Source: Rheinheimera hassiensis (GTDB lineage: Bacteria > Pseudomonadota > Gammaproteobacteria > Enterobacterales > Alteromonadaceae). From it: DNA of 64,000 nucleotides. The stretch lies in assembly GCF_022436675.1 (NCBI RefSeq), contig NZ_JAKUJZ010000011.1, positions 62,001-126,000 on the forward strand, in the 5' to 3' direction. Shown piece after piece: positions 11,101-23,100 of this stretch; positions within the stretch are counted from its first letter, which is position 1; every line of letters starts with the position of its first letter. The notes beneath the pieces were generated by a model, which was given only the letters and a program-made list of their open reading frames with translations, did not search any database and was not told where the DNA came from. The position numbers were made by a program, and so were the translations under genes.

Positions 11101-14100
11101 TCTGGATGGCATCATATATAGCGGCGGTGAACACTCGGTGGTGAACGCCACGATGTTGAACAATAGTGGGTTAATCAGCCATAGCGGCACAGGCAATCTG
11201 CAACTGCAGGGCGAAGCTTTACACAACAGCGGACAAATAGAAAGTGCTGGCCGTTTACAACTTACTACCACAACACTGAACAACACCGGTGAGCTTAGTG
11301 CAGATAACCTGTCAATCCAGGGCAGCAGTCTAAGTAATAGCGGTACAGTAAGTGCTAATGAGTTATTGGTGCAGGCAGATACCTTGCTTAATCAGGGCGA
11401 GCTAAGTGCGGCGCAGGTACAACTGCAATTGCAGCAACTGGACAACAGTGGCTTGGTACTGGCTAGCGGTGAGGGGCAGCAAAGCCTGCAACTGGCCGCG
11501 GAGCATGTGCGTAATCAGGGCATTATAGCCAGCCAGGGAACAGAACTGAATTTGCAATTATCAACACTGGATAACAGCAATGGCCAGCTGTTGCACTTTG
11601 GTGTTGGTGTACTGAGTATTGATACGTTGCAGGCGCTGACGAATCAGCAGGGCCAGATTTACAGTGCCGGTAATCTGGCACTACAGGCCGACAGTCTGGA
11701 TAACCGCAGCGGGGAGCTGCAGGCGCAAGCGATTAGCTTAAGCAGCACACACCTGGATAACCGTGGCGGCCAGGTGCTGGCTCTGGCTCAGCAGGGTAAC
11801 AGCCTGACCGTACAGGTAAACAATGTGCTCGATAACCGGGCCGGTACTTTATACAGTGCCGGGGGCGAAGCTACAGTAACCGCAGATAGCTTACTGAATG
11901 CAGCGGGCAGCGTGGTACAAGCCGGCAGCGGCCGTTTAACGCTGAGCACAGCTATGATAGCTAACGGTGCAGACGGTGTTATTGCCAGTAATGACGCGTT
12001 ATGGCTTGAAGCCGGGCAACTGGAATCAGCCGGCCAGCTAAGTGCGCAAGAATTACATATTCAGGCAGATACGCTGGTCAATAGCGGTGCTATTGAGGCG
12101 GCTAATCTGCAACTGGGGGCAACCAATACAAATAACAGCGGGCTGATTGCCGCACAGCAACAGCTGGTGCTGAACGGCACAGCTCTGACCAATAGCGGGA
12201 CTATTTTTAGTGAAGGCAACTTAACCCTTACCAGCGACCAGGTAACCAATGCCGGCACTGTGGCGCAATCTGGTATTGGTGTGTTGCATCTTGACGTGTT
12301 GGACAGCCTGAATAACCAGTCAGGCCAAATCATATCTGAAGGCGCGCTGTTGTTAGCTGCCAACAGTGTCAATAATAATCAGGGGCTTATCCAAACTGAG
12401 CAGGGGGCTAGCATAGGGGCCGCTAACCTGCTGAACCAGAACGGCAAAATACTGGGTATTGGTGCGCCTGAACTGGCTATTAATGTACAGCAAACGCTGG
12501 ACAATACCTCTGGTGTTATCGGTGCAACAGATATGGTGCTGTCTGCCGGCAATCTTATTAATAATGCAGGTTTAGTACAGGCTGAGCAGGCAAACATCCT
12601 TGTTACAGCATTGAACAATAACAATGGCCGTCTGTTCAGTGACCAACTGCAAATCCAGGCAGCTAATCTGAGTAATAATGCCGGCCTGATAGTGGCCAAC
12701 GACAGCCTGTTACTGCAGGTAGAGCAGGCACTGGATAACAGCCAGGGCGAGCTTGTCATCACTGACGGCAATGCCAGTATCACTGCAGGCACCCTCAATA
12801 ACGATGACGGTATTATCAGCCAGTTAGCCGGGCAGAGCCTGCAGCTTAACAGCAGTGTTATAACGAATAACGGTGGTACGCTACATAGCGCACAGCAGTT
12901 AAACATCAATGCGGCACAGCTTGACAACAGTGGCCTGGTGGATGCCGCTACGCTGATTGTAGTAACCGACAGCCTGACTAACAGTGGCACTATTCAGGCG
13001 GAAAATGCCCGGCTTAGCAGCACGCAACTGGTCAATGAGGGCCTGTTACTGGCCACCGGTACTGTGGGTGAATCTCTGCAGCTTGACGTTGCTAACGGCA
13101 TTGTCAACCGCGGCCATATTCAAAGCCATGGCCAAAACCTGATGCTGCGCGATGTACTGGATAATGATGGCGGCACGCTGGTCCATGCCGGTAGCGGCGA
13201 ATTGCAGCTGGCACAATTATCCAATCAACAGGGTACGGTGTATGCAGGCAATGCCCTAACCATCGCCGGTAAGGTGCTAAACCGGGAAGGTGTATTGCAG
13301 GCGCAGGGTGCGGTAAATATCAGCGGCGCTGAGCTGGACAATAACGGTGGCGTTATCCGTAACGGCGGTAATCTGCTGCTGGATATTACAGCACTGGATA
13401 ACCGTAACGGTGAGCTGAGCAGTCAGGGCGCTACCGCTGAACTGAAAGTGGCCGGTAGCATTCTTAATGCCGGAGGCATTATTGTCAGTACCGGGCAGCA
13501 ACTGGACGTGCAGGCAGCAGAATTACTGCAGGGCGATGGGGTTATCGCCGGTCACGGTCTCGTCAATATCGCTGCCGGGCAGCTTAGCCTTAGTGAAGGC
13601 GGGCAAATCAGTGCCGGGCAAGCGTTAGAGCTAAGTGCGGACACACTGAGCAATCTGGGTTTGTTAAGTGGCCAGAATGTGCTTGTGCAGGCAAGCGTAC
13701 TGGATAACCAAAGCGGGGTAATAGAAGCGGCAAACCGCCTGCAAGTGGCAGCCGGCTACATTAATAATACTGCAGGTACCTTGGTAAGCCAGGGCGAACT
13801 CAGCCTGGATTTACAAGGCCAGCAAGACGGTATTGCACTGAACAACAATAATGGCCAGATTATAGCGACTGGTGCTTTAACCCTGGTTACACCTTTTGCG
13901 GTGAATAATACCGCCGGGCAGTTGTTAAGCGAGCAACAACTGCAGGTACAGGCCGGCGTGCTGAACAATAGTAGTGGTGAGATACTGGCTGGCAGCGGCT
14001 TAACGGTTAATCTGGATACGGTGTTAGATAACAGTGGTGGTGTGCTGTATACCCGCCAGGGCGATATGACACTGATAGCCCAAAGCCTGCTCAACGATGC

Positions 14101-17100
14101 TGACGGCTTGATACTGCAGCACGGCACCGGGCAGATGCAACTGACGCTGAATGCGCTTAACAATAATGGTGAAATAGGGGCTGGAACAGTATTAGCCGTG
14201 ACGGCGCAGCAGTTAACCAACAGCGGTTTAATACAGGCCTCAACCGTTGAGTTGGCGGCAGAGCAACTGCGCAACAGCGGAAATTTGCTGGGTGATAACC
14301 TGTTTATCAGTGCTAACCAGCTTAATAACACCGACGGCACTATAGCGGCACTGGCCACCGACAGTATGCTGCAAATCAACGCAGCTGAGCTGAACAACCA
14401 GCGCGGCCTGATCCAAAGCCGTGGCAACGCTATGCAACTGAATACTGTGCTGAACAATCAGCAAGGCGATGTGGTGTTGCTGGGTAATGGCACACTAAAT
14501 ATCAGTGCACTGGCGAATAACCAGCAGGGGCGCATTCTCAGTGAGGGCGCGGTAGCATTAGCCGGTGTGGTGAATAACAACCAGGGCGTCGTGCAGGCGG
14601 CGACAGATCTGCAGCTTGCTGGTACTGACATCAGCAATATTGCCGGTGTGATGCATGCCGGTGGCGCGCTGAACATCAGTGGTAACAGCCTGATTAACCA
14701 AGGCGGTAAAATTTCTGCTGCCGGGCAAAGCTATCAGCTGGCTATCAGCGGTGCAATAGACAACAGCCTCGACGGCATACTGACCACTACCGGTAATATG
14801 CAGATAACGGCCGCCAGCTTAAGTAATACGTCCGGCCTGATTTACCAGCAGGGCGATGGCAGTTTGCTGTTGCAGGTAGATAACACGCTGAATAATAACG
14901 ACGGCACTATTGCTGCAACTGATTTGGCAATAACGGCAGACCGGCTGAACAACAATACCGGCCTGATACAAGGCGGAGCTGTGGATATCAGCACGGCGCT
15001 ATTGAACAATAACGCCGGCACGATTTACCAGCAAGGCAGTGCCGGTAAGCTGAATATTAGCAGTGGTAGTTTAACTAATGATGCCGGCCAAATCTCAGCG
15101 CTGGCTGATGCCAGTATCAGCGCAGGCCAACTTAGCAACAATGCCGGCCGCATAGAAAGCGGCAGCGCACTGCACCTTAGCGGTGGTGCTCTGAATAACG
15201 ATAGCGGCAACCTGGTTGCCAATAATATCACTATGCAACTGACAGGTGGCCTGAGCAATAATCAGGGCACTTTGTTTGCTGCAGATACGCTGACGATTAC
15301 CGCAGACAGTATTGATAATGCGCTGGGAACCTTAGCCGCTAATGCCGATATACAGCTGACAGTAGCTACCGGGCTTACCAACAACCAGGGCTTATTGCAA
15401 GCCGCAGGCAACCTTGTAGCCAGCGCACAGCAAATTGACAATAGCGCCGGAACCATACAGGCCACAGCGGCGCAGCTAAATGCCCAGCAGAGTATTAATA
15501 ACACAGCAGGGGTGATTAACGCCCAGACACTGGCATTAAGTACTGCCACGCTGGACAACAGTTACGGTGTTATTCTTGCCACCGACACCAACGACAACTC
15601 GTTGCAGCTAACTGATATTACTCAGTTAAATAACAGCAACGGTACCCTTGCCAGCCATGGCCGCAACTGGGATTTTACCCTGGCGGGCCTGAACAACGAC
15701 AACGGGAAGCTGTTACATCTGGGCTCAGGTACTTTTACCTTGTCTCAGGCGGGCAATTTAGCCAATACCGGTACCATAGCGTCAAATGCTAATCTGGTGA
15801 TAAATGCCGGTAATGTTAGCAATAGCGGTACTTTGCAGGCACAGCAACAGCTGCAGCTTAATTCTGCCCTGGCTAACCAGACCGGTGCCGTGCTGGTAGC
15901 CAACAATATTACGGTTAATGCTGCCGGCAATACTATTACCAACGCGGGTAGCATTTCTGCTGCGAACAACCTGCAGCTGGACGCCGTCAGCCTGAATAAC
16001 AGCCATTTACTCTATGCCGGCAATAATGCGCTGGTAAAGGCTGCCAACGTTAGCAACAGCGGTACCTGGTCGGCCAATAACCTGAATGTATCCGGCTTTA
16101 ACCTGTTGCAAAATAGCGGCCGCATTGAAAGCAATACTGCAAGTTATACCGGTAATACGCTGCAAAACCAGGGTAGCGGTGTGCTGATTAACGCTGCCAC
16201 TGCGGCCAACAGCTTGCAGCTTAATGTGGCACAGCTAACCAACAGCGGCACCCTGTATAACAATGCCCGTGATATGAGCTTTGGCGGCAACCTGAGCAAC
16301 AGTGGCAGCATTATTCATGCCGGCACGGGCAACTTACTGCTTGGCAATAACGGCACCATCAACAATGCCGGTGGCAGTATTGCCAGCGCAGGTTTGGCTA
16401 CCATTCAAAACAGTATTCTCGGTGCCGGCACCGTTTATGCTGAACAGGGTATGCTGATCAACGGCAGTGGTACCTTTACCAACAACAGCCAGCTGTATAC
16501 CAAAGGCAATATGCAGGTAAACAGTGCGCTGCATAACCAGGGCGGCAGCCTGCTAAGTGATGGCAATCTAACCATTAATACTGCAGGTAGCGTAACTAAC
16601 ACGGGCAGTCTGCAAGGGCAAAACCTTAGCCTGACAGCCGGGGCACTAAATAATAATGGCGGCACTATTACATCGACGGGCACTAATAATGCGCAAATCA
16701 GTGCGGCCAGCCTGAGCAATAACGGCGGTGTTATTCAGGCAACCAATAATAACTTCAGCCTTATTACCCGCAGTGGCGAGCTGAATAACAGCAATGGTCA
16801 AATCAAGCACGGTGGTAATGGTCTTCTGACACTGCAAAGCGCCAGCCATCTGAACCAACAATCCGGCCTGGTGCAAAGCGCTGGCCAGTTAGTGGTAACG
16901 GCACAGGGTAACCTGGATAACAGCTATGGCGTGTTATCTGCCAGCCAATATCAGCTTACCAGCAGTGGCACCCTTACCAATAATAACGGCCAGATTATTG
17001 CTACAAGCAGCGGCACCGGCAGTGGCTCAAGCAGTATTCAAAGCGGCACCTTGCTTAACCGCAACGGGCACATTGCTGCCAATGGCACTAACCTGACACT

Positions 17101-20100
17101 CAATACCGCCGCGCTGGATAACAACAATGGCAGTATCCTGCTGGCCGGCAGCGGTAATCTGGCCATTACTGCCAGCTCGGTAGCAAATGATGCGGCAAAT
17201 TCACGGATTATCAGTAATGGCGGTATCAGCCTCAATAGCGGCAGCGCGCTTAATAATGCCGGGGTTATTTCTGCTGCCAACCTGTTTACGTTAACCGGTA
17301 CTAACATTACCAATAGCGGCACGCTGGCCAGCCGTAGTGGTAAGGTGGATATTGACAGCAGCGGTACTTTGACCAACAGCGGTACTATAAGCGGTGCTAC
17401 AGCGGTAGAGCTGGATGTGCGTACGCTGAATAACGCCGGTGGTACAGTGCAATCTGACGGCACTGTTGCTATTGCAGTAAACAGCCTGTCTGCCGGCCAG
17501 ATTTATGGCCGCGATCTGCTGCTTAGCAGCACTAACAACATAACATTGCAAAATGGTGAGCAGCTAAGTGCTAGCCGTAACCTACAGTTAAACAGCAATG
17601 GCAATATCACAAACAGTGGCAATATTGTTGCTAGCGGTACATTAAATGTAGACGCTACAGATCTAACCAATAATGCCACTGGCGTGATCCGCTCTGGTGG
17701 TAATGCTGTGCTCGACCTTAACCGGCTAACCAATAGCGGTATTGTCAGCAGCAATGCGGTATTAACGCTAAATGCCGCGAATACCACCAACACCGGCACC
17801 ATAGCTGCGGGTAGCCATTTAGATATTAATGGCAATATCGACAACCGCAACCTGCTGTTCGCCGGTAGCCTGCTAACTATCGACGGTAATGTCAGTAATA
17901 CTGCCAATATTTATTCTAATCAGGATGCTTTTATTTCAGGTGCCACGGTAACCAATACCGGCGGCACTATCGCTGCTGCGCGGGATATGTCGATAAGTGG
18001 TAATATTTTAAATACCCATAGTGGAGAGCGGTCATTTATTGAGGGAGAAAAAATAACTACAAGAAAGGTTATTAAAAATGAAACTTATTATGGTATTCCA
18101 GGATTAACACCAGGTACGACAGAGAATATGACGGAGGTGGTTACAGAAGAGAGAACTGTAACGACTTTTGGCATTAATATCTCTGGCAAGTTAGGAGTTA
18201 TTGCAGCCGGAAATAACTTAGGTTTGAATGGAAATATTGTTAATGAATATAGCACCATTAGTGCAGGGCAAGATCTTGTAGTATCTGGAAATGATTTCAG
18301 CTCCGGGAGCATGCAAAATCAAAATGTTGTAGAAGTAAAACATATTCGGGTCTCGACTTTTGAGGTATGCATACTTGGTAGCTGTGAGCGAGATCCAAAT
18401 GCAGAATCTAAAGTAATAAAGGAAGAAACAGAAATTGAGTACACCGGAGGAGCTTTTGGTACTGTCGTTGCAGGTGGCGATATCAGTGGTAATTTATCCG
18501 GCAAGGTTGAGCAGAGCAACTTATCTCCGATATCTACCAGTGGCAGTAATGTAAACACCAACGCCAATGGCAGCAGCGGTAGCGCTTCGCGCGGTAATAA
18601 CGCCGGTGCCAGCAATAGCAGCACCGTTGCCGTTAACCGCAACAATGGCACTAGCCAGAATACCAGCGGTGCTAACCGCTCTGCCAATGGTGTAACTGCC
18701 GGTAATAGCGGTACTGTTGATGCCGAATGGCGTGACAGCAATGTTAACCATACCGGCGTACAGCCGGGTAGTCAGCCGGATAATGTAGGCATTGGTCAGG
18801 TAGTTGGCACTACCGCACGCCAGATTAATACGCTGGACGCTGCAGGGCAGACAGTAGCCAATAACACCGCACTGCAAAGCCAGCAACAGCAGGTAGGGCA
18901 AGTTGGTAGTGCAACCTTGCAATCTAAGCAACAGGCCGGCTCGGGCAGTGGTGTCAGCACGGGCGAAGCCTTGCCGGCGCAACAAGTACATAATACCGCT
19001 GTTGCCTTGTTACAACTGGACAAGTTGTCAGGTCAGAGCACTGAGCCTTTGTCTCATAGTGAGCAAGGACCTGAAGTGGCTCAGCAGCAAGGTAACAATT
19101 TTAACAGTACCGGCCCTGTTGCAGGCATACCACAAACTGCACAGCAACAAGCCGGTGTTACTGTCGTAGGTATTAACCAGACAGCTAAAGCTTCTGCAGA
19201 TAAAGCAACAGATCCTGCGCTGGGCACGGATATTGCTGATGGCGTCTGGCAAATTAACCCGCAAGATGGCGGTACCGCTGTTAGCGGCGACAATCGCCAG
19301 CTTAATGCCGGTGATCTGTTGCATGGCAATGATCTAAACGTGGGTTCGGCGCAGTTAGTGGCCACACAGGGTAATGTGCGTAACGTACAGGTAACCGATC
19401 CTGCACGCCAGCAGGCTGATGCTATGCAATCGGGTATTGCCGCGCAGGGTATTGGTTTTATGTCACCGGATATGGCTGCCAGCTTGCGGGTGTCACAAGG
19501 CACTGCACCACAGGGCCCAGGCCAGCAACAAGGTGGCGGCCTGGTCGGCAACGGTAATATCGCCGGCAATGGCGACTATAACCCTGATTTAATTATCAAA
19601 GGCCTGGTAGATAACCAGCAGGGCACGCTCGCGCAGCAGAAAAATAGTGCTCAGCAAAGCAGTGCACAGCAACAAAGCGCTACACAAACTGCCATACAAG
19701 GTAATAGCGCTACCGGGCAGCAGGCTGGCAAGAATGTGTTTATTACCGACGAGCAAATGCGCGTACTTACTGAAGATTTGGGCTTTGACGCTAACGCCAT
19801 TAATAAAGGCCAGCAAGCCCTGTATGCCGCTATCAGCCAGAACGATTTACTGGCCGACGGCGTAACCTTAAGTGCAGGCGGTACTATCGATATTACTGCC
19901 GATGCCGGTTTTAACATCGACAGCGGCATCGCTGCCGGCGAAGGGTTAATTCTGCGCAGCGAAGGCGGCCTTAATATGGGCAACTTTGGCTTTCTCGACA
20001 GTGAAAACCTGCTGGGCCTGCAACTGGGCGGCGATTTTACCAACAATATGAACCTGCAAAGCGACACGCTATGGCTGGATATCGGCGGTGACTTTACTAA

Positions 20101-23100
20101 CCTTGGCAGCTTAACCGGCAATGATGTATTAAGCATCAGCGCCGGTAACGATCTAATAAACCAAAACCTGCTAAGTGGCGGCCATGTGCTGCTAAATGCC
20201 GGTGGCGACATTATTAACCGCACCGAGTTTAGTCAGCATACTGTTAACTTTGACAACGGCAACAGCAGCACCTACACCTCGGTAGGTAAAGCACCGCAAA
20301 TTATTTCTAACGACAGCCTGAGCATGACAGCTGGTAATAATATTGACCTGCAAGGCAGTAAGTTCAGCGCTGCAGGCGATATCAGCCTCAATGCCGGTAA
20401 CGACGTACTGCTGGGCGCAGTAGAAAAGCTCAGCGGCCATGAAAAGTACTTTAAAGGCGGCCACGATATAGAGCTGCACCGCACTTATGATGTAGTCAGC
20501 TTTGACGCCGGTGGCAATTTAAGCGTGGTGGCGGGCAATAATTTGCAGTCGGAGGGGGCGCTGTTTGCCGCTGCTGGCGATGTTGAGCTGGCTGCCGGTA
20601 ATGAGATGAACTTGCTGGGTGTAGTGGAATATCACGAAGATCTTGATAAACGCACTAAGAAAAGCACCTTTAAAAAGACCGTTTATATCGATGAAACCTA
20701 CAGTGCCGAGCATCAGGGCTCGGTGATTGTTGCCGGTGGCAATGTCAGCCTGAATGCGCAGCAAGGCGATGATGGCCTGCAACTGCTTAATTCCGGCAAT
20801 GTGCTGCTGGAAGGCACTTACATTCAGGCTGGCGGCAATATGGTGGCCTACAGCGGCGGCGAGTTAAATATTGTCTCCGGTGAAGAATGGCAGGCTGAAA
20901 ACCATGTGAAGAAAAAAAGCATGTTTGGCGGTTTGTTCGGCTCTACCAGTATCAGCGAAACCGATGTGCAGTATCTGGGGCATGCTGAGCTAAATGCCGG
21001 TGGCGATATGGTGTTGTTAGCGCAAAACGATATTAACGTGCTGGCAGGGCGTATTAACGCCGACAATATCGTGGCACAAGCCGGTTTTGGTAATGAAGGC
21101 GCCAAAGCGGCAGATATCAATATTCTGGGCGATACCGAAACAACATCGCTGTACCAGGAAACCCGCCGTAACGGCCTGGCGCTGGGCTTTAGCGATAACT
21201 TTTTATCGGTCGCCAAAGAAACCGCTAACGAAAACCGCACTATTCAAACCGACTATGTTGGCAGCGTATTTACCGCGAAAGACAATATGGCACTGACCGC
21301 CAGCCGCGATGTCAATATCGTGGGGTCAGAGCTGCATGCCGGGGGTAATTTGCTGCTGGATGCCGGGCGGGATATTAATGTGCTAACCGGCCAGGGCAGT
21401 AACAGCAGCTACAGCCGCCAAACTGAAACCAAAACCGGTATCGCCATCAGTGCAGACAGCAATACCTTAAGCGTATTTGCCGGTGACGACACACAAAAAG
21501 ATGCCTTAACCAGTAACAGCACAACGCAAACCGGCAGTGTATTAACGGCAAATAATGTGCAGCTAAATGCCGGTAATGACCTGCTGATATCGGGCAGCGA
21601 TATTGCTGCGGTAAATGATATCCGCCTCAGTGCAGTAAAAGATATCAGCATCGTTACTGCGCAAGAGCTGTTTAATCAGCAAACCGAGCATAGCAGTATC
21701 CGCGACGGCTTAACGGTAAGCGCCAATTACAATATTGGCAATACCGTCGATGCCATCAGCAATTTAGGCCAGGGTGGTGACGCGGTCAGTGTTGCCAGTT
21801 CGGTAATGCAGGCGGCCGATACCCTGAATAACGCTGGCCCAAGTGCCGGTGCGCATTTAGGCCAAACCACCACAACCACCACGAATACCGTGCAACAAGG
21901 TATCGCCAAAGGCAGCAGCTTAACGGCCGGTGGCAATGTTACGGTTAACGCCGGTGGCGATGCCTTGTTTGAAGGTGTGCAGGTTAATGCGATAGGCAAC
22001 ATTAACGTTGATGCCGAAAATATCAGTGTTCTCGCCGCGCAAAACAGCAGTGGCAGCCAGCATAATACCGAATACCTGCAGGTAGGCTTAAACCTGAATG
22101 CCAGTACCAGTAATGTCAGTTTAACAGCCGGGTTCAGCCAGTCAGACAGCGAGCTGGACACGCAAAACACAGATGCAATGGGCAGTGGCCTGAATGCCGG
22201 TGGTAATGTTAACGTAAATGCCCGCAACGACTTAGCCATTATAGGCAGTGACATTAACGGCGATGACAGCGTAGCGCTGACAGCCGGTAACGACATTATC
22301 ATCAAGGCGGCCGAAAACCAATTTAGCAGCAACAGCGAAGACAGCCATTTAAGCGCGGGGGCCGGGGCTAACTTTGGCTCTAACGGCGTTGGCTTTACCG
22401 CCAATATGGCCATGGGCGAAGGCGAGCTGGACCGCGAAGGTACGAACCACAGCAACAGCCATATTACCGCAGGCAATAACCTGACGGTAAAAAGTGGCAA
22501 CGACACCACTATAGCCGGTGGCAACCTGGCAGCAACCGATGTAGATATGGATATCGGCGGTAATTTAACCGTGGCGTCTGTGCAAAACACCAGCCAGGTA
22601 GAAGGTGACCGTTGGGATGTCAGCGCCAATATCACGGTAGGTGCTGGTGCCAGCGGTGGTGCCAGTGTCGGCTACGGCGAAACCGAAGGCAGCAGTGCCT
22701 GGGTTAATGAGCAAAGCAGCATTATTGGCAGCGGCTCAGTCAATATCCGCACCGAAGGCCATACCCAGATAGACGGTGCCGTGATTGCCAATATCGATGA
22801 AAACGGTAACGACCTGGGCAACTTAACCCTGGATACCGGCAGCCTGGCCTATACCGACATAGCCGACCATGACAAAGAAAAGAGCTACTACCTGAATGTA
22901 GGTTTTACTATAGGGGATGACACCAGCACTAACCAGAAAGAGAGCAACACCAACTACAACGCCAGTGGTAACTACAGCAACCACGACAAAGAGCAAATTA
23001 ACCGCGCCACGGTAGGCGAAGGCAACATTATTGTGCGGGATAACCCACAACAAGACCTTGGCGACTTAAACCGCGACACCAGTATTGCGCAGGAGATTAC

